A DNA stretch of 36,879 bases, from NCBI GenBank assembly GCA_009885445.1, contig VFKQ01000270.1:1-36879 (forward strand), given 5' to 3'. The notes beneath the pieces were generated by a model. It was not told the DNA's origin. It was given only the letters and a program-made list of their open reading frames with translations, and did not search any database. Shown piece by piece: positions 1 to 9,681 of this stretch; position 1 is the stretch's first letter, and the number at the start of each line of letters is the position of its first letter. The stretch comes from Anaerolineaceae bacterium (GTDB lineage: Bacteria > Chloroflexota > Anaerolineae > Anaerolineales > Villigracilaceae). Position numbers and translations under genes: made by a program.

Positions 1-2
1 AG

Positions 3-85
3 TGGGCGGTGAAGGATTCGAACCTCCGAAGTCTTATGACAACTGATTTACAGTCAGTCCCCTTTGGCCACTTGGGTAACCGCCC
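3..85 (-). tRNA. tRNA-Tyr (anticodon GTA)
   Basis: Reverse complement GGGCGGTTACCCAAGTGG...GACTGTAAATC...GGTTCGAATCC...ACCGCCCA; 7-bp acceptor stem, GTA anticodon, long variable arm, T-loop GTTCGAATC. CCA not encoded. Confidence 0.95.
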
Positions 86-155
86 GGGATATTTATTGCC
101 GTTGCCGGCTTCGTGCTCGGGAACACTTCGCCCCAAGAGCCAACCGTCAACGTAG

Positions 156-227
156 AGCCGACGATGAGAATCGAACTCATAACCGCCCGCTTACAAGGCG
201 GGTGCTCTACCGTTGAGCTACGCCGGC
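156..227 (-). tRNA. tRNA-Thr (anticodon TGT)
   Basis: Reverse complement GCCGGCGTAGCTCAACGGTAGAGCACCCGCCTTGTAAGCGGGCGGTTATGAGTTCGATTCTCATCGTCGGCT; complete cloverleaf, anticodon loop CTTGTAA. Confidence 0.95.
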
Positions 228-368
228 AAGCCGATTTTTAGGCTGGGAGATTATACCAAAGGCCTATTTCAGTAGCAAGTGTTTTTATGGGCAAAATAAG
301 ACGAAATTCCAAAATGACCCTTGGTATCATAGAGCATTGCGCGGAGGACGGACCCACTCGCATCTATT

Positions 369-1172
369 CTACTCGGGGACCAGCCTGTACCCACTGCCAC
401 GCACATTGATGAGGTATTTTGGATTCTGGGGATCGGGTTCAATCGCTTGGCGGATATGATAAACATGCCATTTGACGATCTCCTGCGCCTCGTGCGCTTC
501 CACTTGGTATCCCTGAGCTTCCTTTGCCATCGTCTTATAATCAACCAAGTTCGGAGAATGTTTTGCGAGCACTACAAGATAATCAAAGGCTGTTGGAGAT
601 ATTCCCACAGAATGATTATTAACCGCGATGTTTCGCGTGAGCAAATCCAAAACCAAGTGGCCCAGCTTTATATATCGATCACTTGTAGCTACTGACCGGG
701 TCGCAAAATTTATATTGACCGATTCTTTTGGTACAAGGTTTCTCAACTCCCCCTGCAAAGAATCAATCTGCTTGATGATTTCCCGTTTCCTATGTTCAAT
801 GTTTTGTTCAGCAAAAACGGAATTTGCGCGGTCAACCAGAACATTGGGAAGCAGGGGCTTAATTAAATAATCATGGGCTCCGCCACGAAGCGCCTCAAGA
901 GCTGAATTCAAATCCGGCTGAGCCGTAAAGAGAATCACGGGTAATTCAGGGTATCGCGTATGGATTAATTTTAGCATCTCCAAACCGGTCATATCGGGCA
1001 TGCGAATATCCATATAAACAAGATGGAATTCAAATTGCTCCAGAAGGTCGAGGCCATCTTTGGCGTCCGCCGCCGCACTTACTTCAAAACCGGCGTGTTG
1101 CAAAATGCGCGAAAGTGTTTCACGCAAATGCAATTCATCGTCCACAAGTAAAATTCGCTTTAGGGAACTCAC
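369..1172 (-). CDS. Response regulator: receiver domain plus C-terminal winged-helix DNA-binding domain
   Basis: N-terminus RILLVDDELHLRETLSRIL...VYMDIRMPDMTGLEML...IKPLLP; C-terminus resembles Trans_reg_C (YLINVRGSGYRLVPE). Confidence 0.93.
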   Translation of the reverse strand: MSSLKRILLVDDELHLRETLSRILQHAGFEVSAAADAKDGLDLLEQFEFHLVYMDIRMPDMTGLEMLKLIHTRYPELPVILFTAQPDLNSALEALRGGAHDYLIKPLLPNVLVDRANSVFAEQNIEHRKREIIKQIDSLQGELRNLVPKESVNINFATRSVATSDRYIKLGHLVLDLLTRNIAVNNHSVGISPTAFDYLVVLAKHSPNLVDYKTMAKEAQGYQVEAHEAQEIVKWHVYHIRQAIEPDPQNPKYLINVRGSGYRLVPE

Positions 1173-3775
1173 AAGCCTTCTCCATCACTTGCAGGTAACC
1201 AGATCTTGAAACACGCTCCTGAATCTGGATTATTGATAGCCTCAATCCGCCCTTTATGTCGCATAACGATATCGTAAGTTATGGTCAGGCCCAAGCCAGT
1301 TCCCCTTTCCTTGTTCGTAACAAAAGGATCGAATATATCTGGAAGCATAAGCGGATCAATGCCAATACCCGTATCTAAAACCATCAGCAAAATTTCGCTA
1401 TTAGAAGCCTCAGTGACAACTGTCAGGCAGCCTCCATCAGGCATGGCTTCAACTCCGTTCATCAACAAATTTAACACAACTTGATGAATCTGGTCGGCCA
1501 CTGCCGCTACGGCGGGCAGACCGGGATCGGGGTGAAATTCGAATGCAATTGAGTTTTGTCGAAGGTGAGTTGCCACCAGCGCATAGACTTCTTCAATAAC
1601 ATTGTTGATCTGCACCAGCCGAAAATCCTCCGCGCGTGTTGGGCTGTATGAGGCGCGCAAGCGCCGAATCATTGCCGCCATGCGATCAGTCTCTGAAAGA
1701 ATGATCTGTAGGTCCTGAGTATCCTGCGAGGATATCCTATCGTTCTCCTTCAATAAGTACAGGGCATTTTGAATGGCCTGAAGCGGGTTATTCAGCTCGT
1801 GCGAAACAGAAGCAAGCAACCGTCCCACCAGAGCCAAGCGCTCACTTTGAATCAACTGAAAGCGCATCGCCTGCTCTTGTTTTAGGGAAGCCTGTAGATC
1901 GGAATAGAGTTGGGCTTTTTGCAATGCTACCGCCAATTGCTCTGCTACTGTATTTACCATCTTTAGATCACGCTCAGCAAGTCTGCCCGGAAGGGCTTGT
2001 TGAACATCAATTACACCCATTACGCGGTCATCTACCAAAATCGGTACGGCAAGTTCCGAGTGTGTATCCGGTAATAGTTGGTCCCGTACAAAAAAAATAA
2101 CTTCTTCAACGCTATTGGTAAAGAATGGCTTGCCCGTCTCTAGAACATGGCCAACGATACCCGCCCCTGCGGACACGAGTCTCACTGGCCGCTTTGTTTC
2201 TGCATCCACCAATGGGCTTTCCACTCGAATGATGATTGATCCGCTGTCAGGGTCTATTGTCAGTATCTGCACATGGTAATACTGCAGGCTTTTATATAAC
2301 AGGTTGACCACATCTCTCATTAATTCATCGGTGTTCAGCGATACGGCCAATCCTCTTGAAATTTCATAAAGAGCGCTTGCTTCTTTCAAACCCTGTTGCG
2401 TTGTTTCTAATAAATTGGCGTTTTCAATCGCGATGGCCGCCTGCGTACCGAGTGAAATGAAAAGTTGTTGTTCATCCGATGTGAAGGAATGGGGTAGGCG
2501 GCTTTGAATGCTGATGGTGCCCAGGCGCTCGGAACTACTTTGAATGGGGGAGACCATCAGCGAACGATAATGTGGTTTGCCTGCCTGGCGCAGAAAACGT
2601 GGATCAGTATCAATATCGCCAATATTCACGAGCACCCCCTCTATAATGACCTGACCCGCGACGCCCTCCCCAAGGCGCATCTTCATCGGACCTCGATCTG
2701 GGGTATCAAAGCCCGCGACCGCACGAGGAATCAACGCTTCCTCTTCTTTATCCAATAAATGGATGACAGCCTGCCCTGTGCCAGGGATAAGGTCCCGCGC
2801 AGAATCCACGATTAATTGCAAGACGTGGTCAAGACCCACCCGTTCAGATTCACTCAACGCAAGTCCGATCTGCGCCAGAGCATTGCTCTCTCGCAGGCGG
2901 CGTTGGATCTCAGCATCCTTACGCGCGTTCAACAAGGCCAGGGCCACCTGAATCCCAATCTGGTCGGCGCGATGCAGGTCATCCTGCTTAAATTCCTGGC
3001 GCTCAGTAAATACGATTAACACTACACCAATCTTATTTTCACGGGCGACCAAAGGCATAGCCAACAACGAACCAGTCGTGAATTGCGCGCGGATGTTTGT
3101 GTTCAAGTATGGTGATTTATTCGCATCCTCAATCCCAATTGAATGACCTCCCTCGAATAAGGCCTCAACCAAATTTTCTTCCCCAGGATTCCGCAGTATG
3201 GCGGTGTAATCTGGGCGCGAATCATCCAGTGGATTCTTCCACGCAAGCTGGTCTAAAGTGGTATCCACCATCATGATCTGGCAATCGTCAGCCTTAAAGA
3301 TGGCAGTGATTTTCATTCTTAGATCATGCAAGGCGGGATCAAAAACCTGCATTGACATAAGCCCGCCAACAATCTCATTCAGGCTGACTAGGAATTGCTC
3401 TCGCGCATGCAAGGCATATGCTGTTTGCTCATGCTCGCGTGCCCGTTTGCGCACTAAATTAACAATGACCACCATGACGCACAGCATAAGCGGACGCGGA
3501 ATCAGGCCAAAATAGATTAAGCTGTTCAGATCGAATTTTTCAACAATAACGAAAAAAGCGATATTGAAAGAAACACCCAGCAAGGCCGCAACCAAACCAA
3601 CGGTCAGACCAAAATACCAGGTTATTACACCCACAGGCAAAGCCACCAATACAGTAACAGCCGGGCCGAAAAGAATCTCAAGGCGTGGAAAGATAGCCAA
3701 ATAAGCCAGAGTCAAGACCAGCGAAAGCCTCTTCCCTGTCAGCCACGCGCCGAAATTCCAGCCGAATAGTTCCAT
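1169..3775 (-). CDS. Multi-GAF sensor histidine kinase (N-terminal TM region, GAF domains, HisKA, HATPase)
   Basis: Hydrophobic N-terminus; H-box VSHELNNPLQAIQNAL; N-box NLLMNGVEAMPDGG; G-boxes DTGIGI and GTGLGLTI. 4-bp overlap with the response regulator start. Confidence 0.93.
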   Translation of the reverse strand: MELFGWNFGAWLTGKRLSLVLTLAYLAIFPRLEILFGPAVTVLVALPVGVITWYFGLTVGLVAALLGVSFNIAFFVIVEKFDLNSLIYFGLIPRPLMLCVMVVIVNLVRKRAREHEQTAYALHAREQFLVSLNEIVGGLMSMQVFDPALHDLRMKITAIFKADDCQIMMVDTTLDQLAWKNPLDDSRPDYTAILRNPGEENLVEALFEGGHSIGIEDANKSPYLNTNIRAQFTTGSLLAMPLVARENKIGVVLIVFTERQEFKQDDLHRADQIGIQVALALLNARKDAEIQRRLRESNALAQIGLALSESERVGLDHVLQLIVDSARDLIPGTGQAVIHLLDKEEEALIPRAVAGFDTPDRGPMKMRLGEGVAGQVIIEGVLVNIGDIDTDPRFLRQAGKPHYRSLMVSPIQSSSERLGTISIQSRLPHSFTSDEQQLFISLGTQAAIAIENANLLETTQQGLKEASALYEISRGLAVSLNTDELMRDVVNLLYKSLQYYHVQILTIDPDSGSIIIRVESPLVDAETKRPVRLVSAGAGIVGHVLETGKPFFTNSVEEVIFFVRDQLLPDTHSELAVPILVDDRVMGVIDVQQALPGRLAERDLKMVNTVAEQLAVALQKAQLYSDLQASLKQEQAMRFQLIQSERLALVGRLLASVSHELNNPLQAIQNALYLLKENDRISSQDTQDLQIILSETDRMAAMIRRLRASYSPTRAEDFRLVQINNVIEEVYALVATHLRQNSIAFEFHPDPGLPAVAAVADQIHQVVLNLLMNGVEAMPDGGCLTVVTEASNSEILLMVLDTGIGIDPLMLPDIFDPFVTNKERGTGLGLTITYDIVMRHKGRIEAINNPDSGACFKIWLPASDGEGL

Positions 3776-3799
3776 ATTGCCAGACCTTCTGAAGTTAAC

Positions 3800-5326
3800 C
3801 TACTTGGCAAAATCCACAGACCGGGTCTCACGTATCACCGTGACCTTGATTTGACCCGGATACTGCATGGTCTCTTCGATTTTCTTAGCCACGTCCCGCG
3901 CCAGCCGCGCAGACTCGAGATCGTCAATGTCCTCGGGGCGCACGATGATGCGTACTTCGCGTCCTGCCTGAATAGCAAAACTCTGCTGGACGCCCTTAAA
4001 GGAATTCGCCAAATCTTCCAAATTCTTGATGCGCTTGATATAGGCTTCCAGATCTTCGCGGCGCGCACCCGGGCGCGCACCCGAGATGGCATCAGCCGCC
4101 TCGGTAATGACCGCTTCCACAGTTTCCTGCTCCGCCTCATGGTGATGCGACGCCACCGCGTTGACCACTTTGGGATTCACGCCATAACGCTTGCAATACT
4201 CCGCGCCGAGCAAAGCGTGTGTGCCATCCTGATTGTGATCCATCGCCTTGCCAATGTCATGCAAGAAACCGCCCTGTTTGGCCAGGTCCACGTCCGCGCC
4301 AAGTTCGGCGGCGAGGATGCCCGCCAGCTTCGAGACTTCCACCGCATGCGCCAACTGGTTCTGCCCATACGAAGTGCGGAATTTCAAACGCCCGATCATG
4401 CGCAAAATTTCCGGGTGCAGACCCGCCACGTTCGCGTCGAAGGCGGCTTGCTCGCCGGCTTCATTAATAATTTTATCTACAGCCTTGGTTTCATCTTCAA
4501 TGATCTTCTCAATGTGCGCCGGGTGAATGCGACCATCCACCGTCAGGCGCACGAGCGCGCGGCGCGCAATTTCGCGGCGCACAGAGTCGAAGCACGAAAT
4601 CGTCACAGACTCAGGCGTGTCGTCCACGATCACATCCACGCCGGCGGCCTGCTCAAAGGCCTTAATGTTACGTCCATTGCGGCCCACGATGCGGCCCTTC
4701 ATTTCCTCGTTCGGCAGGGTCACGCGCGAACTGGTCACTTCCGCCACATGCTCAGAAGCCACGCGTTGAATGGCGTCTGCGATTAACTTGCGCGCGCGCT
4801 TCTCCCCCTCCTCGCGGGCCTCCGCTTCGATCTGGCGATAAATGCGCGCCATATCTGCGCGCGCTTCTTTCTCAACAGCGGCAAACAATTCCTTGCGCGC
4901 CTCTTCTTGCGTAAGCGAAGAAACCTGCTCCAACTTCACCATCTGCTCTTCAACCAACTTTTCAACATCGCTGGCGCGCTTATCCATCGTAGATTGGCGC
5001 TTATTCAAAACCTGCTCGCGTTGCTCGAGTTTGTCGGCGCGTCCCTCCAGCTCAGAGCGGCGCTTGTCGAGTCGTTCCGCTTCACGGCTATTCTCGGCGC
5101 GGCGCTCTTTCACATCCTGCTCCGAGCTTAGAATCAATTTCTGAGCATTCTCGCGCGCAGTGGCCTCGATCAAACGGGCCTGCTCATTCGCGCCCTTCAA
5201 TATGTTGACGGTGCGCGCCTGCTGATCACGCTGGGCGCGCTCCACCTGCGCGCGGTGAATAAAATAACCAGCGGCCAGGCCAACCAGAAGTGCTACTACT
5301 GCAATAACAAATGCTAAGGCATTCAT
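3800..5326 (-). CDS. rny: Ribonuclease Y
   Basis: N-terminal TM helix, long coiled coil, KH motif (GRIVGRNGRNIKAFEQAAGVDVIVDDTPE), HD motif (FLHDIGKAMDHNQDGTHALLGAEYCKRYG). Confidence 0.97.
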   Translation of the reverse strand: MNALAFVIAVVALLVGLAAGYFIHRAQVERAQRDQQARTVNILKGANEQARLIEATARENAQKLILSSEQDVKERRAENSREAERLDKRRSELEGRADKLEQREQVLNKRQSTMDKRASDVEKLVEEQMVKLEQVSSLTQEEARKELFAAVEKEARADMARIYRQIEAEAREEGEKRARKLIADAIQRVASEHVAEVTSSRVTLPNEEMKGRIVGRNGRNIKAFEQAAGVDVIVDDTPESVTISCFDSVRREIARRALVRLTVDGRIHPAHIEKIIEDETKAVDKIINEAGEQAAFDANVAGLHPEILRMIGRLKFRTSYGQNQLAHAVEVSKLAGILAAELGADVDLAKQGGFLHDIGKAMDHNQDGTHALLGAEYCKRYGVNPKVVNAVASHHHEAEQETVEAVITEAADAISGARPGARREDLEAYIKRIKNLEDLANSFKGVQQSFAIQAGREVRIIVRPEDIDDLESARLARDVAKKIEETMQYPGQIKVTVIRETRSVDFAK

Positions 5327-5976
5327 GTCTGCTCCTCAAAATTTTCGTTGTCTAAGCTCCCGCCGTGTTCAGACCAAAGTCGCTTCACGGTCGGGGAAAT
5401 AATCTCGTAAGAAAATCCGCGGCGGGCCAGAAAGCCCGAAAGTTTTTCGCGGAACGTGACCCACTCCAGCCCGCTCAAACGGCGGACTTGTTTCTGCGCC
5501 GCCAAATAAGCCAGCGACTCTTCATCCAGCGCCTCGGTCGCCGCGCGGATGGCGGATTCAGCCACCCCTTTGCGCTTCAGCTCGACGGTCAGCGCCCGTC
5601 GGCTACGCGGACGAAACTCGGAACGATTCGCCACCCAAGCCTGCGCGAACTCTTCATCGTTAACCAATTTTTCTTCGCGCAGTCGCTGAATAATTTCATC
5701 CAGCACTTCGGCGGGGAATTCATGTTTCGCAAGGTTCTTGCGAATCTCAGCCTCGGAGCGCGCCCGAAAACTCAAGAAGAGCATTGCCTGCTGATAGGCT
5801 TTTTCAAGCGCCTCGTCGAAGAGCAACTTCTCTACTTTTTGCTCGTCCACGCGCTGACCCACTTTGAGCCACGCGGCGGTGATCTTGGCCAGCCCGAAGG
5901 CAAACTCGTCGTCGAGATAAATGTTCACTCGCCGCGGGTTGTTTTTTTGCACTTCAATGGCGGTGACGGTTTTCAT
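5323..5976 (-). CDS. recX: Regulatory protein RecX
   Basis: RSEAEIRKNLAKHEFPAEVLDEIIQRLREEKLVNDEEFAQAWVANR typical of RecX; 4-bp overlap with rny start. Confidence 0.9.
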   Translation of the reverse strand: MKTVTAIEVQKNNPRRVNIYLDDEFAFGLAKITAAWLKVGQRVDEQKVEKLLFDEALEKAYQQAMLFLSFRARSEAEIRKNLAKHEFPAEVLDEIIQRLREEKLVNDEEFAQAWVANRSEFRPRSRRALTVELKRKGVAESAIRAATEALDEESLAYLAAQKQVRRLSGLEWVTFREKLSGFLARRGFSYEIISPTVKRLWSEHGGSLDNENFEEQT

Positions 5977-5980
5977 TATT

Positions 5981-6021
5981 CTCCCCCTCTCCTGTAATCG
6001 GGAGAGGGCTGGGGTGAGGGT
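5981..6021. repeat. REP-like inverted repeat (ccctctcc...ggagaggg)
   Basis: ctccccctctcctgtaatcgggagagggctggggtgagggt; 8-bp arms 5985-5992 and 6001-6008. Confidence 0.6.
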
Positions 6022-6067
6022 TTAAAAACACACAGCCGAGGTCCGCCAGTGACAGGCCTCGGCTGTG
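6021..6067 (-). terminator. Rho-independent terminator on the minus strand, upstream of recX
   Basis: Perfect 11-bp stem cacagccgagg (6031-6041)/cctcggctgtg (6057-6067) followed on the minus strand by TGTTTTTAAA. Confidence 0.75.
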
Positions 6068-6304
6068 CAAAATGCTTGGGTTGGGTACGCCCGCTCCAAG
6101 TCCGGCCTGAGGCGGGGCTTGGGGGAGGAAAACTTACGTTAAACCGGATGACTCATCCAAAGAATAAATCGCGATACAAAGTCCTGTCACAGCGGTCATT
6201 GTTTCCATTGCCCAAAGTTGGGGGCAATTCGTACTCAAATAGTCAAGTAAAGTTTGCAAGCCGGGCCGCGTGTGCGGCGGAGTTTTCAAGGGGGTGTTAC
6301 AGAT
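6022..6304 (-). ncRNA. Candidate structured non-coding RNA (family not identified)
   Basis: Minus-strand TATAAT at 6316-6311, rho-independent terminator at 6067-6021, and nested helices between: 6112-6121 with 6257-6269, 6130-6137 with 6247-6255, hairpin 6075-6100, hairpin ATTGCCC/GGGCAAT. No convincing minus-strand ORF in the interval. Confidence 0.45.
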
Positions 6305-6432
6305 TGGCAAATTATACATTAAAAACCGGCCGGCATAACTTTTCGCCAGGGCGGGGGTAAGTATTCTCGACTGGGAAAAGGTGGATGGAAGTGACTTCCC
6401 AGCGCCATCAGGCTGGATGATAATGAAACGGC

Positions 6433-8739
6433 ATGAAAAATTTTGGAGGCCGAATGACAAAAATTACCAGGGAAGACGCGCTTGAATATCACCGCTTAAA
6501 AGGAAAGCCGGGCAAGATTGCGGTTGTGCCCACCAAACCCATGGACACGCAACGCGACTTGAGTTTGGCGTATTCGCCCGGCGTGGCCGAGCCGGTGCTA
6601 GAGATCGAAAAGAATCCCGCCGACGTGTATGAGTACACCTCAAAGGGAAATCTCGTCGGCGTCATCACCAATGGCACGGCCATTCTCGGTCTCGGTGACC
6701 GCGGCGCGCTGGCCGCCAAACCGGTGATGGAGGGCAAGGCGGTGCTGTTTAAGAAATTCGCGGATATCGACGTGTTCGACATTGAGATTAATTCGCGCGA
6801 CCCCGAGGAGATCGTGCGCGTCATCGCGGCCATCTCCCCCACTTTTGGCGGAATCAATCTCGAGGACTTTAAAGCCCCCGAATGTTTTTACATCGAGGAA
6901 GAACTTAAGCAGTTGCTGGATATTCCCGTCTTTCATGATGACCAACACGGCACGGCCATCATCTCGTCGGCGGGGCTGGCCAACGCACTGGAAGTGGTGG
7001 GCAAAGAGCACAGCCAGATTCGACTGGTGATTTCGGGCGCGGGCGCATCGGCCGTTTCGTGCGCGGAGCTGGCCATTTCGTGGGGTGTGAAGCGCGAAAA
7101 TATCATGATGGTCGACTCGAAGGGCGTGGTGCATTCGGGCCGCACAGACTTGAACAAATACAAACAACGTTTTGCGCTGGAAACAAAGGCGCGCACACTC
7201 GCCGATGCCATGCGCGACGCGGACGTGTTTTACGGACTCTCGGTGGCGAATGTGCTCACGCCCGAAATGGTGAAGACGATGGCCAAGAATCCGATTGTGT
7301 TTGCCATGGCCAACCCCGACCCCGAGATTCTGCCCGAGCTGGCCAAAGCGGCGCGCAAGGATTTGATCATTGCCACGGGGCGCTCTGATTATCCGAATCA
7401 AGTGAACAATGTGCTGGGCTTCCCGTTTATTTTTCGCGGCGCGTTGGATGTGCGCGCCCGCGCCATCAACGAGGAGATGAAGCTGGCCGCGTCGAAAGCG
7501 CTGGCCGCGCTGACGAAGGAGGACGTGCCCGATTCCGTTTTGCGCGCCTACGGCGTTGACAGCATGAAGTTTGGCCGCGACTATATCATCCCCACGCCGC
7601 TTGATCCGCGCGTGCTTTTATGGGAGGCGCCCGCCGTGGCTGAGGCCGCCATGCAGACCGGCGTGGCGCGCAAGACGATTGACATCGAAGAATATCGTCA
7701 GCAGTTGGCGTATCGGCAGGGCAAGGGCGAGCAGGTGCGACACTTCTTCCAAAACAAGGCCCGCTCAAGCGGCGGGACGAAGCGCGTCGTCTTTGCCGAG
7801 GGCCGCGAAGCGAAGATCATCCGCGCGGCGTATCAGGTGGCGGACGAGGGAATTGCAACGCCGATATTAATTGGCCAGCCCGATGCAATAGCAAAACAAA
7901 TCACAGACCTGGGTTTGGATTATGAGCCGCAAATAGTTGACCCGTCTAATTTTGCGCAAGCTGAAAAATACGCCTCCACTTTTTATGAATTGCGCCAGCG
8001 CAAAGGGCTGACGCGCCACGACGCGGCAATGAGGGTTCGTGAACCAAATGTACTCGGCCCGCTGATGGTTAAAATGGGCGACGCAGACGCGTTCATCTCG
8101 GGGCTGACCTACGACTATCCCGAGGTCCTCCGCCCGGCCCTGCAAGTGCATCACACGCAGACAGGCGCAGTGCGCGCGGCGGGCGTGTACATCATCATTG
8201 TGGAAGACCGCGTCTTCTTGTTCACGGATGCGACCGTCAACATTGACCCGAGCGCCGAAGACCTGGCCGAAATCGCCAGCCTCGCCGCAGACTTTGCCGT
8301 GCGCCTCGAGTTGACGCCGCGCGTGGCCTTCCTGTCGTTCTCCAACTTTGGTTCCACCCCTCACGCGCTGTCGGACAAAGTTCGCCGCGCAGTTGCTTTG
8401 ACCAAGCTACGCCGCCCCGACTTGCAAGTGGACGGCGAGATGCAAGCCGATACCGCCGTTGTGCCCGAGATTGTTGAAGAGCGTTATCCGTTCAGCGCGG
8501 TGAAAGATGCGAATGTGCTGGTCTTCCCTTCGCTTGAGTCAGCGAACATTGCTTATAAACTTTTGGCGCATTTAGGAAACGCAAAAGCCATTGGCCCGAT
8601 TTTGCTGGGCATGGGCGCGCCGATTCACGTTTTGCAAACCGGCGATGACGTGAATGCCATTGTGCAAATCGCCGCGGTCGCCGTGATGGACGCGATGGCG
8701 CGCGAGACCAAGATCGAAGCAAAGGCGAAGAAGAAGTGA
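6433..8739 (+). CDS. maeB: NADP-dependent malic enzyme fused to a phosphotransacetylase-like C-terminal domain
   Basis: [68 protein letters not shown]-terminus PTA_PTB-like ([31 protein letters not shown]). Start may be the ATG at 6454 (MTKITRED). Confidence 0.95.
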   Translation: MKNFGGRMTKITREDALEYHRLKGKPGKIAVVPTKPMDTQRDLSLAYSPGVAEPVLEIEKNPADVYEYTSKGNLVGVITNGTAILGLGDRGALAAKPVMEGKAVLFKKFADIDVFDIEINSRDPEEIVRVIAAISPTFGGINLEDFKAPECFYIEEELKQLLDIPVFHDDQHGTAIISSAGLANALEVVGKEHSQIRLVISGAGASAVSCAELAISWGVKRENIMMVDSKGVVHSGRTDLNKYKQRFALETKARTLADAMRDADVFYGLSVANVLTPEMVKTMAKNPIVFAMANPDPEILPELAKAARKDLIIATGRSDYPNQVNNVLGFPFIFRGALDVRARAINEEMKLAASKALAALTKEDVPDSVLRAYGVDSMKFGRDYIIPTPLDPRVLLWEAPAVAEAAMQTGVARKTIDIEEYRQQLAYRQGKGEQVRHFFQNKARSSGGTKRVVFAEGREAKIIRAAYQVADEGIATPILIGQPDAIAKQITDLGLDYEPQIVDPSNFAQAEKYASTFYELRQRKGLTRHDAAMRVREPNVLGPLMVKMGDADAFISGLTYDYPEVLRPALQVHHTQTGAVRAAGVYIIIVEDRVFLFTDATVNIDPSAEDLAEIASLAADFAVRLELTPRVAFLSFSNFGSTPHALSDKVRRAVALTKLRRPDLQVDGEMQADTAVVPEIVEERYPFSAVKDANVLVFPSLESANIAYKLLAHLGNAKAIGPILLGMGAPIHVLQTGDDVNAIVQIAAVAVMDAMARETKIEAKAKKK

Positions 8740-8779
8740 GACGCGCTACCTGCTGAGTAATTCACCTTACGCAGATTCC

Positions 8780-8866
8780 CGTCATTGCGAGGGCCTACTC
8801 GCGCGAAGCAATCTCAAGGCAAATACAGGGGATTGCTTCGTCGGGAGTACCCTTCTCGCAATGACA
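8780..8866. repeat. Double-stem palindromic repeat (GTCATTGCGAG...GAAGCAATC...GATTGCTTC...CTCGCAATGAC)
   Basis: Outer arms 8781-8791/8855-8865, inner arms 8805-8813/8831-8839; lies between convergent maeB and jag. Confidence 0.85.
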
Positions 8867-8892
8867 GATAGGGTAGAGAAATTTAATTCAAA

Positions 8893-9657
8893 TTATTCTT
8901 TCGGCAAAATGCTCACTTTGCGGCGCGGCTCCTCGCCGACGCTTTCGGTTTTCACCGCTGGATGATTTTCCAATTCCATGTGTACGATGCGGCGCTCAGA
9001 AGCGCTCATCGGTTCGAGCATCACGGCGCGGCCCATCTTCATGGCCTCGTCAGCCATGCGTTGCGCCATCTGACGCAGTTGCTTTTCGCGGCGCGCGCGA
9101 TGGCCCTCAATGTCCACGCTCAATTGCAAAAACTCATTGGCCTGCTTGCCCACCATCAAACTGGCCACATGTTGAAAAGCCTGCAACGTCTCGGCCTGTC
9201 TGCCGATCAACGCGTTCAAGTCGCGTCCGCGCACGTCCACGTGAATGGTGCGATGTCCGTGACGGTCCTGGCCATCGAAATGCGCCGACACCTGCGCCTC
9301 GTAACCCATGTGCTGCATAAGTTTTGAGACGGTGGACTCAGTCAGGTCGAGGACAGGATCGGCCTCGGTGCGAGCAGCAGGCTTGGATGGGCGACCCGCC
9401 GAACGGCTTTGCCCTGAGCCCGTCGAAGGGTCCGCGCCCGAGGCGGGTTTGAGCGACTGATGCATTTCGCCGCCCGGTCCGTTCACGGTGAGTCGCACGC
9501 GCACTTGTCGCCCGCCCAGGCCGAAGAGTCCCTTCGAGCCAGCGTCGAGCACTTCCACAGAAACATCTGCGGCGCTCAGGCCAAGCTGTTCGAGTCCCTG
9601 CGCGAGGGCTTCCTCAACGGTGGGTGCAATGACTTCGAGTGTAGGTCGTTCATACAT
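8893..9657 (-). CDS. jag: Jag (SpoIIIJ-associated) RNA-binding protein: Jag_N, KH, R3H
   Basis: VEEALAQGLEQLGLSAADVSVEVLDAGSKGLFGLGGRQVRVRL (Jag_N); LNALIGRQAETLQAFQHVASL (KH); MSASERRIVHMELENHPAVKTESVGEEPRRKV (R3H). ATG at 9657 preceded by GGAGG preferred over the TTG at 9669. Confidence 0.93.
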   Translation of the reverse strand: MYERPTLEVIAPTVEEALAQGLEQLGLSAADVSVEVLDAGSKGLFGLGGRQVRVRLTVNGPGGEMHQSLKPASGADPSTGSGQSRSAGRPSKPAARTEADPVLDLTESTVSKLMQHMGYEAQVSAHFDGQDRHGHRTIHVDVRGRDLNALIGRQAETLQAFQHVASLMVGKQANEFLQLSVDIEGHRARREKQLRQMAQRMADEAMKMGRAVMLEPMSASERRIVHMELENHPAVKTESVGEEPRRKVSILPKE

Positions 9658-9681
9658 GCGGGCCTCCAAAGGAATTACAAA

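Noticed and set aside
3851-4786. 311-aa plus-strand ORF
   Set aside because: Fully antisense to rny, whose KH and HD motifs are unmistakable; the shadow frame is open because of codon bias, and the translation shows no family signature.
6134-6460. 108-aa minus-strand ORF overlapping the ncRNA candidate
   Set aside because: Crosses the maeB start and the predicted -10 box, and has no family-like features; the RNA-structure explanation fits better.
6640-7401. 253-aa minus-strand ORF
   Set aside because: Antisense inside maeB, His-rich shadow translation.
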